Origin: DATLGB01 sp038232275
Lineage (GTDB): Bacteria > Actinomycetota > Thermoleophilia > Solirubrobacterales > Solirubrobacteraceae
NCBI GenBank assembly: GCA_038232275.1
Contig: JBBSIC010000001.1
Coordinates: 76,334 to 140,333, forward strand
Reading direction: 5' to 3'
Length of the DNA stretch: 64,000 nucleotides
Each line of letters begins with the position of its first letter. Position 1 is the stretch's first letter. This document shows, piece by piece, positions 8,886 to 16,494 of the stretch. The translations under genes were made by a program, and so were the position numbers. The notes under the pieces are model-generated. The model saw only the letters and a program-made list of their open reading frames with translations. It ran no database searches and was not told where the DNA came from.

Positions 8886-9778
8886 TCTCCGTCGCCATCC
8901 CCACGCTCGACGGCGCCGCCGACCTCGAGCGCACGCTCACCGCGGTCCGCGCCCAGCGCGTCGAGGACGCGGTCGAGATCGTCGTGCTCGACTCGGAGTC
9001 CTGCGACGGCACGCGCGAGGTCGCCGCGCGCCACGGCGCCGCGGTCCACACGATCGCGCGAGCGACGTTCTCCCACGGCGGGGCGCGCAACCGGCTGATG
9101 GAGCTGACGGCCGGCGACCACGTCGCGTTCCTGACCCAGGACGCCGAGCCGGACGGGCCGGACTGGCTCGCGCGGCTGCGAGCGGGCTTTGCCCGCGGCG
9201 GGCGGGTCGGCCTGGTGTGCGGGCCCTACACGCCGCGCCCGGACGCCGGCGCGTCCGCGCGGCGCGAGCTCGCGGACTGGTTCGGCGCGATGCGCGACGG
9301 CGTCTACACCGCGGCGGACCTCGAAGATCCGCCGACGCCGGGCGCGACGACGTTCGCCTCCTCCGCGAATCTGTGCATTGCACGCGCGGCGTGGCGGGCG
9401 GTGCCGTTCCGCGCCGTCGCCTACGCCGAGGACCAGCGGCTGGCCCTCGACCTGCTGCGCGCGGGCTGGGAGAAGGTCTTCGATCCGGGCGCCGCGGTCA
9501 TCCACTCCCACGCGTACCGGCCGGTCGCGCAGCTGCGGCGCTGGTTCGACGAGTTCCGCGCGCTGCACGAGCTCTACGGCTGGGTCGCGCCCGCGGACCC
9601 GCGCACGATCGCGGGCACGGTCCGCGCCGAGGTCCGCCGCGACCGGGCCGCCGGGGCGCCGCTCGGCGCCGCGACGGGCTACCAGCTCGGCCGCGCGGCG
9701 GCGGCGGCGGTTGGCACCCGCTCCGGCGCGCTGCCGCCCGCGGTCCGCCGGCGCCTCTCCCTCGAGGGCCGGGCGTGA
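8882..9778 (+). CDS. GT2 glycosyltransferase with probable CTG start
   Basis: 298 residues of GT2 sequence starting at the conserved 'ISVAIPTLDG' strand, with 'VLDSESCDGTRE', 'LTQDAEPDG' and a late 'YAEDQRLALDLL' acidic motif; rhamnosyltransferase-like. No ATG, GTG or TTG lies at the conserved N-terminus. The only near-cognate codon is CTG 8882, which overlaps the upstream stop as CTGA, mimicking the ATGA/GTGA junctions used elsewhere here. The nearest upstream in-frame GTG is about 130 nt inside the previous gene. The downstream gene follows by a GTGA overlap, so this is one operon. Confidence 0.8.
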   Translation: MISVAIPTLDGAADLERTLTAVRAQRVEDAVEIVVLDSESCDGTREVAARHGAAVHTIARATFSHGGARNRLMELTAGDHVAFLTQDAEPDGPDWLARLRAGFARGGRVGLVCGPYTPRPDAGASARRELADWFGAMRDGVYTAADLEDPPTPGATTFASSANLCIARAAWRAVPFRAVAYAEDQRLALDLLRAGWEKVFDPGAAVIHSHAYRPVAQLRRWFDEFRALHELYGWVAPADPRTIAGTVRAEVRRDRAAGAPLGAATGYQLGRAAAAAVGTRSGALPPAVRRRLSLEGRA

Positions 9779-11895
9779 GGCGCGGCGTCCTCATCGCGCT
9801 CGCCGCGGTCGCGGTCCTGCTCGTCGCCGGCATCGTGCCACAGCTCACGCACGGCACCCCGCGGCTGTCGGGCAGCAACGACGTCGAGCCGCTCGCGTTC
9901 GTCGCCGTCGCCGAGCACGGCGCCACCGTCTGCGAGGTCGAGACGCTGTTCGAGGGCACCGCGTCCGTGCGCGTGACGGTCGGCACCTACGGGAAGCCCG
10001 GCGGGCGCCTGGCCCTCGACGTCTCCAAGGGCGGAAGGACGCTGGCGCGCGGGAGCCTGCCGCGCTTTCGCGAGGGCGTCGTCGACATCCCCATCCGCCC
10101 CGTCCCCGAGACGAGCACCGCCGGCGCGACGTTCTGCCTGCGCCCGAGCGGCCAGAGGCTCGCCTTCGGCGGCGAGGGTCGCGACAACGACGCGCTCGTG
10201 CGCATCGGCGGCGTCCGCGTCAAGGCCCGCGTCAGCCTGAAGAGCCTGCGGGCCGGGAAGCCGAGCCTGCTCGGGTCGATCTCCGAGATCGCGAGCCGCT
10301 ACGGCAGGGGCAACGCGCGCTGGCTGGGCGGCGGCGCCTGGGTCGCGATGGCCCTGCTGCTGCTCGGCGGCCTGGGGGCGGCCGCGGCCGCGCTCGTGGC
10401 GCGCGCTGGCGGGCCCAGCCGCTTTCCGCCCGCCGCGCGCCTGTGCGCGCTGGCCGCGGCGCTGGTCGGCACGTGCTGGGCGCTATTGATCCCGCCCTTC
10501 CACGTGCCCGACGAGATCGCGCACGTGTCCTACGTGCAGGGCCTGGTCGAGACGGGGCACCTGCCCAAGACCAACGCGCAGCAGGCCTCCTACTCACAGC
10601 AGGAGATGCTGGTGCTCAGCTCCCTGCGCTTCTACGACGTCATTGGCTTCCCCGACGACAAGCCGCCGTGGACGGCTCCGCAGGAGGCGACGGTCCGCAA
10701 GATCGAGGACGCCCGGCTGTCGCGCGACAGCCGCAACGCCGACACGGCCAGCAACAACCCGCCGCTGTACTACCTCGCCGAGGCGCCGGTCTACGCCGCC
10801 ACCCGCGGCGGCGACCTGCTCACCCAGCTGCTGCCGATGCGGCTGCTGTCGGTCCTGTTCGGCGTCGCCACGGTGTCGTTCGCGTTCCTGTTTCTGCGCG
10901 AGCTGCTGCCGCGCAGCCCGTGGCTGTGGCCGGCCGGGGCGCTCCTCGTCGCGCTGCAGCCCCTGTTCGGCTTCATCACGAGCGGCGTCAACGCGGACGC
11001 GCTGCTGTTCGCCTGCTCGGCCGGGACGCTGTGGCTGATGGCGGCCGTGCTGCGGCGCGGGCTGACGCGGCGCCGGGCGATCGCGCTCGGCGGGATGCTC
11101 GCCGCCGGCGTGCTCACCAAGCCTCTCTTTCTCGGCCTCGTGCCGGCCGCGCTGCTGGCGCTCGCCGTCAGCGGGTGGCGCGCCCGATCGGCCGAGGGCG
11201 TCCCGCTGCGCCGGTGGGCGGCGCTCGCCGCGGTGGCGCTCGCGGTGTTCGCGGTGCCGGTCGCCGCCTACGCGGGGCTCGGGGCGACCGTGCTCGACCA
11301 CCCGTACTTCCAGCCCGGCACGAGCGCGAGCGCGCTCAGCGGCTCGGCGCAGCAGGCGGGCGCCAGGGCGCCGTCGCGCCGCGAGGAGGTCAGCTACATC
11401 TGGCAGCTCTTCCTGCCGCGGCTGCCGTTCTTGAGCGAGAAGTTCCCAGGGCCGCTGCCGCTCAAGGCGACGTGGCTCGGCGGCTTCGTCGGGCGCTTCG
11501 GCTGGCTCGACTACGGCTTCCCGGCCTGGGTGGTCGACATCGCCGGGTGGATCGGGCTCGCCGTCCTCGCCGCGGCGGTCGCCGGCCTCGTCCGGGCGCG
11601 GCGGGCGCTGCGCGCGCGGGTGCTCGAGCTCGGCTGCTACCTGGCCGCGGTCGCCGGGATCGTGCTCGTGATCGGCTCCCAGCAGTACAACACCGTCGTC
11701 ACCCACGGCGTCTCCAACTTCACCCAACCGCGCTACCTGCTGCCGCTGCTGGCGCTCTACGCCGGCCTCGTCGCCGTCGGCGTGCGCGCCTTCGGCCGCC
11801 GCGCCGGGCCCGTCGTCGCCGTGGTCGTCGTGGGCCTCGCGGCCTTCCACGAAATCTCGGCGATGCTGTTGACCGTCGCCCGCTACTACGCCTGA
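9775..11895 (+). CDS. DUF2142 family polytopic membrane protein
   Basis: 706 residues. A signal-anchor helix is followed by a beta-rich extracytoplasmic part (about 40-180), then about 10 membrane helices. The 'PPFHVPDEIAHVSYVQ' segment and 'SNNPPLYYL' are hallmarks of DUF2142 proteins found in teichoic acid and rhamnan loci, thought to be GT-C-like. The GTG overlaps the upstream TGA as GTGA, giving tight coupling to the GT2. Its role is probably transfer or modification of exported glycan, inferred from family context. Confidence 0.85.
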   Translation: MRRGVLIALAAVAVLLVAGIVPQLTHGTPRLSGSNDVEPLAFVAVAEHGATVCEVETLFEGTASVRVTVGTYGKPGGRLALDVSKGGRTLARGSLPRFREGVVDIPIRPVPETSTAGATFCLRPSGQRLAFGGEGRDNDALVRIGGVRVKARVSLKSLRAGKPSLLGSISEIASRYGRGNARWLGGGAWVAMALLLLGGLGAAAAALVARAGGPSRFPPAARLCALAAALVGTCWALLIPPFHVPDEIAHVSYVQGLVETGHLPKTNAQQASYSQQEMLVLSSLRFYDVIGFPDDKPPWTAPQEATVRKIEDARLSRDSRNADTASNNPPLYYLAEAPVYAATRGGDLLTQLLPMRLLSVLFGVATVSFAFLFLRELLPRSPWLWPAGALLVALQPLFGFITSGVNADALLFACSAGTLWLMAAVLRRGLTRRRAIALGGMLAAGVLTKPLFLGLVPAALLALAVSGWRARSAEGVPLRRWAALAAVALAVFAVPVAAYAGLGATVLDHPYFQPGTSASALSGSAQQAGARAPSRREEVSYIWQLFLPRLPFLSEKFPGPLPLKATWLGGFVGRFGWLDYGFPAWVVDIAGWIGLAVLAAAVAGLVRARRALRARVLELGCYLAAVAGIVLVIGSQQYNTVVTHGVSNFTQPRYLLPLLALYAGLVAVGVRAFGRRAGPVVAVVVVGLAAFHEISAMLLTVARYYA

Positions 11896-11913
11896 CCGCG
11901 CGTACGCCGCCGG

Positions 11914-12357
11914 CTACAGGTCCACGACGCCGAGGTCCGGCAGGCGCCGGGCCAACAGCTCGGCGAGCTGGCGGCGGTGGCAGACGGCCGGCTCGGCCTC
12001 GAGGCACATGAGAACCGTGTGCGGCGCGCGGCCGTCGCCCAGTTCCGCGGCCAGCGCGTCGAGCGCGTCGGCGGCGTGCGCCTCGACGTGCTCGCGGAAC
12101 AGGACGGCGCCCTCGTCGGAGCGCTTGTGCTTGAAGTACCAGCGGATGTCGGCCGGGGTGCCGAGCTCGCGGCGGTGCTCGTAGGCGATCTCGCGCTCGG
12201 CGAGCATGTCGGCGAGGCGCGTCTTGGACATGCCGGGCCGGCGCGACTGCGCCCGGTAGCGGACGTCGATCAGCCGCTCGATGGCGGCGGCCTCGAGCTC
12301 GTGCAGCAGCTCCGGCGGGAGCAGCCTCTCGTAGCCGATGGTCCAGAGCGTGGGCAC
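11914..12357 (-). CDS. DUF488 family protein
   Basis: 147 residues. 'WTIGYERLLPPEL' at the N-terminus, 'LIDVRYRAQSRRPGMSK' and 'VLMCLEAEPAVCHRRQLAEL' near the C-terminus are characteristic of DUF488, a small cytoplasmic family with conserved Cys and His of unknown function. The GTG start is set by a TAGGGT hexamer exactly 7 nt upstream, implying a leaderless transcript. It is divergent from the lipoprotein gene, with 24 bp between the two start codons, and has no evident link to glycan synthesis. Confidence 0.88.
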   Translation of the reverse strand: MPTLWTIGYERLLPPELLHELEAAAIERLIDVRYRAQSRRPGMSKTRLADMLAEREIAYEHRRELGTPADIRWYFKHKRSDEGAVLFREHVEAHAADALDALAAELGDGRAPHTVLMCLEAEPAVCHRRQLAELLARRLPDLGVVDL

Positions 12358-12364
12358 GCGCTGG

Positions 12365-12374
12365 ACCCTACGCT
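12365..12374. promoter_or_regulatory. bidirectional leaderless promoter core (shared TA)
   Basis: acccTAcgct carries TAGGGT on minus and TACGCT on plus, overlapping at the central TA. Each hexamer is followed by exactly 7 nt and then a GTG start codon (12357 minus, 12382 plus), so transcription should begin at the start codons. The whole divergent control region is 24 bp. Confidence 0.65.
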
Positions 12375-12381
12375 GCGCCGG

Positions 12382-12816
12382 GTGCGCAGCCCGGCCGTCC
12401 TGGTGATCGCGGTGATGCTCGCCGGTTGCGGCGGCGTCGGCGCGCCGCGCTCGGATGAGGGCGAGGTCAAGGTCGCCGACGGCGTCCGCTCGATCTCGAA
12501 GACCGATCCGAAGACGAGCCTGCGCTTCGAGATCCAGACCGCGGGGCCATCGACGATGCTCACCATCGCGGCGACGAACACGCTGCCCGCCGGCGTGCGT
12601 ACCCAGCTCGAGGGCAAGCGCATCTCCGCGACCTGCGCGGTCGCGGGCGTCACCGTCGCGCCGCCGCTGGCGCAGGCCTGGCCGGACCTCGCCACGCCCT
12701 TCCACACCACGCTGCAGACCAAGCGGCCGGTGCCGGTCGCCGACCGCGCGACGACCTGCACATTGCGGATCGCCGGGACCGCCGGCGCGCCGTTCTCGCA
12801 GGTGAAGCTGCGGTAA
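12382..12816 (+). CDS. small lipoprotein, unknown function
   Basis: 144 residues. An N-terminal hydrophobic stretch ends in 'MLAGCGG', a good lipobox with the lipidated Cys near residue 16. The rest is a soluble beta-rich domain with two further cysteines. It should be anchored on the outer face of the cytoplasmic membrane. GTG 12382 lies 7 nt after TACGCT, consistent with leaderless expression. I recognise no family. Confidence 0.8.
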   Translation: MRSPAVLVIAVMLAGCGGVGAPRSDEGEVKVADGVRSISKTDPKTSLRFEIQTAGPSTMLTIAATNTLPAGVRTQLEGKRISATCAVAGVTVAPPLAQAWPDLATPFHTTLQTKRPVPVADRATTCTLRIAGTAGAPFSQVKLR

Positions 12817-12817
12817 C

Positions 12818-12839
12818 CGCGTCAGCGGGCGATGACGCG
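12818..12839 (+). terminator. hairpin after lipoprotein gene
   Basis: CGCGTCA and TGACGCG form a perfect 7-bp stem with an 8-nt loop, starting 2 nt after the stop codon. There is no U tract, as is common for high-GC Actinobacteria. Confidence 0.4.
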
Positions 12840-12892
12840 AGAGCGCGCCCGGCGCGTTCGCCGGCGAGATGAAGGCGCAGTCGCCAGCTGCG

Positions 12893-13345
12893 CTACGTCT
12901 GCAGGCCGTCCCATCCCCATCGCGGCATCGCGGCGCCCGGAGCAACCGCTGCGCCCTCGGGTGAGTAGGAGAGCACGTCGTCGACCGCCCACCGCATGTA
13001 CGCGCGCAGGGCGGCGCGGAACGCGGGATCCTCAGGCAGCTCGGCGTCGTCCATCGCGCCGACGAAGCAGCTCAGAAAGCGCTCTCCGAGATCGCCCATG
13101 TCCCCGTTGCCGGCGTGCATGCGCAGCACACCCGCCTGGTCGCCGCAGGACTGCGAGTAGGCCGGCGGGCCACCCATGACCTCCGCCCAGTAGGCGGCCA
13201 GCCGCTCGATGTGCTGCGGATGCTGGTCGTCGTGCGAAAACGGATGGTTGAGCTCGGCATCTGCGAGACAGCGCGCGTGGTGCGCCGCGGCGAGCGCCAG
13301 GAACGCGGTCTCCCCGCCGGCGAAGTCGAACAACGTGGGACGCAT
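12893..13345 (-). CDS. truncated hemoglobin-like protein (group II type)
   Basis: 150 residues, the usual size of a truncated hemoglobin. 'HPFSHDDQHPQHIERLAAYWAEVMGGP' spans the E-helix region and its GGP turn; 'LRMHAGNGDMG' supplies the probable proximal histidine; 'YMRWAVDDV' ends the H-helix. The protein should bind heme and handle O2 or NO in the cytoplasm. ATG 13345 is preceded by TAGCCG at 7 nt, a weak -10. The SnoaL-like gene lies 10 bp upstream on the same strand. Confidence 0.8.
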   Translation of the reverse strand: MRPTLFDFAGGETAFLALAAAHHARCLADAELNHPFSHDDQHPQHIERLAAYWAEVMGGPPAYSQSCGDQAGVLRMHAGNGDMGDLGERFLSCFVGAMDDAELPEDPAFRAALRAYMRWAVDDVLSYSPEGAAVAPGAAMPRWGWDGLQT

Positions 13346-13355
13346 CCGGTCCCGG

Positions 13356-13808
13356 CTAGCTCGAAGCCAGTCCTCGCAGCGCTGACGAGGGTGGCCCTGT
13401 CGTGGTGATCGGGTCTGCATGTCGATGTACGACCTTCCAGATGCCGTCCTCGGGTCGGAGGATGCTCGTGACCCGCAACTCCATATCTGCGAGCTCGCCG
13501 CATCCGCAGGCATTGACCCGGAAGCGCTCTATCTCCATGATGTATGCGAGCTCGGGGGTCACCTGCTGCGCCAGTCGCTCGAAGCCGACCACCTCGCCGT
13601 CCGAGCCGTCCGCGAACTGCGCGCTCGCGCGCTCGATCGCCTGAGCGGCATCGGCCCACCCGCGAGCCACGACGCCGGCGGGATTGACGAGGCTCACATC
13701 GTCCCCCCGGGAGAACACGGCCTTCTGCGGCTCGGGGTTTCCCCTGATGAACTCCCCCGCCGCAGCGTGATAGCGCTCGATCGCCGCATCCAGCTCACCG
13801 TCCGTCAT
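13356..13808 (-). CDS. SnoaL/NTF2-like protein (DUF4440 type)
   Basis: 150 residues with the cone-shaped NTF2-like layout: N-terminal helix 'ELDAAIERYHAAAGEFIRG', then a curved sheet including 'VVARGWADAAQAIE' and a late 'GIWKVVHRHAD', typical of DUF4440/SnoaL_3 proteins. These are small-ligand binders, isomerases or catabolic helpers; no substrate is evident. TATAGT lies 6 nt before the ATG. It sits just upstream of the hemoglobin gene and may be co-transcribed with it. Confidence 0.8.
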   Translation of the reverse strand: MTDGELDAAIERYHAAAGEFIRGNPEPQKAVFSRGDDVSLVNPAGVVARGWADAAQAIERASAQFADGSDGEVVGFERLAQQVTPELAYIMEIERFRVNACGCGELADMELRVTSILRPEDGIWKVVHRHADPITTTGPPSSALRGLASS

Positions 13809-13814
13809 CGGATG

Positions 13815-13856
13815 ACTATATCCGGCCTCGACGCGCTGGAGACACCCGAGTACGGT
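13815..13856. promoter_or_regulatory. divergent leaderless -10 elements
   Basis: TATAGT on minus (13815-13820) lies 6 nt before ATG 13808. TACGGT on plus (13851-13856) lies exactly 7 nt before GTG 13864. Both spacings put the transcription start at or next to the start codon. Confidence 0.6.
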
Positions 13857-13863
13857 CCGCTGC

Positions 13864-14745
13864 GTGGTCGCGCTCTCGCGTCAGTACGCCAAGCTCTGCG
13901 ATGTCCGCGACTTCGACGACCCGGACCTGATCGCGAAGATCCACGAGGTCGACGGCCGCAGCCAGGCGAGCCCCGCCGACCGTCATCGCAAGGCATGGGA
14001 GTACGCGATGCTCGCCCTCTACCTGGAGGAGGCCGGAGCGCTCGGTGAGGACACGGACGTGCTCGCCGTCGCGGCCGGCCACGAGCCGCCGCTGTACTGG
14101 CTGGCGAACCGCTGCCGCAGCGTGCTGGCGACCGACGTCTACGGCGCCGGCGCCTTCGCCGGCCAGGAGGCCGACGCGCGGATGCTCGAGAACCCGGCGG
14201 CCTTCGCGCCGTTCGCCTACCGCGAGGATCGGCTCGAAGCCCGCTCGATGGACGCGCGCGCCATCGACGCGCCGGACGCGAGCTTCGACATCGTCACCTG
14301 CCTGTCCTCGATCGAGCACTTCGGCACGCCCGCGGAGATCCGGCGCAGCGCGGCGGAGATGGCGCGCGTGCTGCGCCCCGGCGGCCGGCTCGTGATCACG
14401 ACCGAGCTGATCCTGCGCAAGCACCCGATGGACTGGCCGCCGCTGCAGGCGCTGCTGAAGACAATGTCCGGTGGCCGGATCTGCGCCGACGCCTCGCTCA
14501 GCGCGCGCCAGAACGACGGCTTCTGGCTGAGCGAGCTCCAGCGCGACGTCATCGATCCCACGGGGCTCGCGCTCGCCCAGCCGCTGCATACGGCGCTCAG
14601 CGAGGCCAGCTTCGAGCACGTCGTGCGCCAGGACCGCCACGGCCGGACCTGGACGCGCGACGGAGATCCTTTCCCGCACGTCGTCCTGCGCGCGTACGGA
14701 GCGCCATGGACGTCGGTCTTCCTGCCGCTCGCCGAGAGCGGCTAG
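13864..14745 (+). CDS. class I SAM-dependent methyltransferase
   Basis: 293 residues. 'VLAVAAGHEPPLYWLA' is a degenerate motif I, 'SFDIVTCLSSIEHFG' the motif IV region, and 'MARVLRPGGRLVITTE' motif VI of type 11/12 methyltransferases. The C-terminal third is family-specific. GTG 13864 is supported by TACGGT at 7 nt. It may methylate a glycan or a small molecule. It ends 3 bp from the convergent reductase gene. Confidence 0.8.
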   Translation: MVALSRQYAKLCDVRDFDDPDLIAKIHEVDGRSQASPADRHRKAWEYAMLALYLEEAGALGEDTDVLAVAAGHEPPLYWLANRCRSVLATDVYGAGAFAGQEADARMLENPAAFAPFAYREDRLEARSMDARAIDAPDASFDIVTCLSSIEHFGTPAEIRRSAAEMARVLRPGGRLVITTELILRKHPMDWPPLQALLKTMSGGRICADASLSARQNDGFWLSELQRDVIDPTGLALAQPLHTALSEASFEHVVRQDRHGRTWTRDGDPFPHVVLRAYGAPWTSVFLPLAESG

Positions 14746-14748
14746 CGC

Positions 14749-15600
14749 CTACGGCCGGACGAACGTGTCCGGGTCCGGCCCGATGCGCTCGCCGCGGTCG
14801 AGTGCCGCGATCGCCTCCATGTCCTCGCCGGTGAGCTCGAAGCCGAAGATGTCGAAGTTCTCCCGGATGCGCTCGGGGGTCACCGACTTCGGGAACACGA
14901 CGTTGCCGAGCTGCAGGTGCCAGCGCAGGACGACCTGCCCGGGCGTGCGACCGTGGGCGTCGGCGATGTCGACGAGGACCTGGTCGCCGAGCACCTCGCC
15001 CTGGGCCAGGGGGCTCCAGGCCTCGGTGACGATGCCGCGGTCGGCGTGCTCGCGCCGCAGGCCGCCCTGCTGCATGTAGGGGTGGAGCTCGACCTGGTTG
15101 ACCACCGGAACGACGCCGGTCTCCTCGACCAGGCGCGCGAGGTGCGCCGCCTGGAAGTTCGAGACGCCGATGGAGCGCACGACGCCCTCCTCGCGCAGTT
15201 CGATCAGCGCCTTCCAGGTCTCCACGTACTTGTCCGCCGACGGCACGGGCCAGTGGACCAGGTAGAGGTCGACGAACTCGAGCCCGAGCCGCTCGTAGCT
15301 GGCCTTGAAGGCGGCCTTGGCCTGCTCGTGGCCGTGGTCGGTGTTGAACAGCTTGGTCGTGACGAAGACGTCGTCGCGGTCCAGGCCCGAGGCGTGGATG
15401 GCCTGACCGACCCCGCCCTCGTTGCCGTAGGCGCTCGCCGTGTCGATGTGGCGGTAGCCGACGTCGAGCGCCTGCGTGACGACCTCGGCCGTGTCCTCGG
15501 GCGGGACCTGAAAGACCCCGAAGCCGAGCTGGGGGATCTGCGTGCCGTCTGAGAGCGCGACGGCCGGGACCTGGGTGGCGGAGGAGCCGGAGAAAGTCAT
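14749..15600 (-). CDS. aldo/keto reductase
   Basis: 283 residues, full length for the 2,5-diketo-gluconate reductase branch of the superfamily. The catalytic tetrad is visible: Asp in 'YRHIDTASAYGNE', the Tyr of that motif, Lys in 'FVTTKLFN' and His in 'YLVHWPVP'. 'SIGVSNF' and 'KSVTPERIRENFDIF' form the NADPH site. It is a cytoplasmic NADPH-dependent carbonyl reductase with unknown substrate. The ATG follows GGGAAGG, a good ribosome site. Nothing ties it to glycan synthesis. Confidence 0.93.
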   Translation of the reverse strand: MTFSGSSATQVPAVALSDGTQIPQLGFGVFQVPPEDTAEVVTQALDVGYRHIDTASAYGNEGGVGQAIHASGLDRDDVFVTTKLFNTDHGHEQAKAAFKASYERLGLEFVDLYLVHWPVPSADKYVETWKALIELREEGVVRSIGVSNFQAAHLARLVEETGVVPVVNQVELHPYMQQGGLRREHADRGIVTEAWSPLAQGEVLGDQVLVDIADAHGRTPGQVVLRWHLQLGNVVFPKSVTPERIRENFDIFGFELTGEDMEAIAALDRGERIGPDPDTFVRP

Positions 15601-15639
15601 AGGGGGCGCCTTCCCGGCAGATCGACCGGCAAACGCGCC

Positions 15640-15649
15640 TCGCTAGGCT
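15640..15649. promoter_or_regulatory. candidate bidirectional -10 (shared TA)
   Basis: tcgcTAggct gives TAGGCT on plus, 11 nt before ATG 15661, and TAGCGA on minus, about 40 nt before the reductase ATG. The plus side is the stronger. Confidence 0.4.
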
Positions 15650-15660
15650 GGCGCACCCGA

Positions 15661-16494
15661 ATGACGGCCGCCGCCCCCTCTCTCGGCGACCGCGTCGCGG
15701 CGCTCGACTGGTATCACGTGCTCGAGCTGCCGGGCGGGGTCGTCACGCGCGGGCACTTCGATCCGCGCCGCATCGTCTCCAAGGTCCCGCTCCCGGCCTC
15801 GCTGGCCGGCAAGCGCTGCCTGGACGTCGGGACCTGGGACGGCTTCTGGGCGTTTGAGATGGAGCGCCGCGGCGCGCGCGAGGTCGTCGCCGTCGACCTG
15901 CCCGAGCCGGCGCAGTGGGACTGGCCCGCGAGCGGCAGCGCCGACGTCCAGGCCGCCCAACAGCAATACCTGATCAAGGTCAAGAACGGCAGCGAGGGCT
16001 TCCAGGTCGCGCGTTCGGCGCTCGGCTCGACCGTCGACCGCCGCATGCTGTCGGTCTACGACCTGTCCCCCGAGCTGGTCGGCGAGTTCGACTTCGTCTT
16101 CCTCGGCACCCTGCTCATGCACCTGCGCGATCCCGTCGGCGCGCTGATGGCGCTGCGCGGCGTCTGCAGCGGCGAGGCCGTGATCGCCGACGGCATCGAG
16201 GCCATCCCCTCCTACCTGCGGCCCAACACGCCGATCGCCCGCCTGGAGGGCGACTCCGAGCCGTGGTGGTGGCAGCCCAACCGCGCCGGCCTGCACCGCA
16301 TGGTCCAGGCCGCGGGCTGGACGATCGAGCAGGCCAGCGGCGTCTACTACCTGCCGACGGGCCCGGCGCATCCCAAGCCGCCAGTCTCCGCGGCGATGCT
16401 CAAGGCCGCCCTGTCGGCCCGGGGCCGCGAGCGGCTGCTGATCCGCTTCTTCGGCGTGCCGCACGCCGCCGTGCGCGCGCGCCCGGCGCGATGA
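15661..16494 (+). CDS. CmoB/DUF1698-like methyltransferase
   Basis: 277 residues. 'CLDVGTWDGFWAFEMERRGA' is the motif I form seen in the CmoB/tRNA (mo5U34)-methyltransferase-like group, followed by 'DFVFLGTLLMHLRDP' and 'WWWQPNRAGLHRMVQAAGW', both typical of that group. Real CmoB acts on wobble uridine, but relatives in polysaccharide clusters are probably glycan or sugar methylases. The ATGA overlap with the following GT fusion supports a glycan role here. Confidence 0.83.
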   Translation: MTAAAPSLGDRVAALDWYHVLELPGGVVTRGHFDPRRIVSKVPLPASLAGKRCLDVGTWDGFWAFEMERRGAREVVAVDLPEPAQWDWPASGSADVQAAQQQYLIKVKNGSEGFQVARSALGSTVDRRMLSVYDLSPELVGEFDFVFLGTLLMHLRDPVGALMALRGVCSGEAVIADGIEAIPSYLRPNTPIARLEGDSEPWWWQPNRAGLHRMVQAAGWTIEQASGVYYLPTGPAHPKPPVSAAMLKAALSARGRERLLIRFFGVPHAAVRARPAR

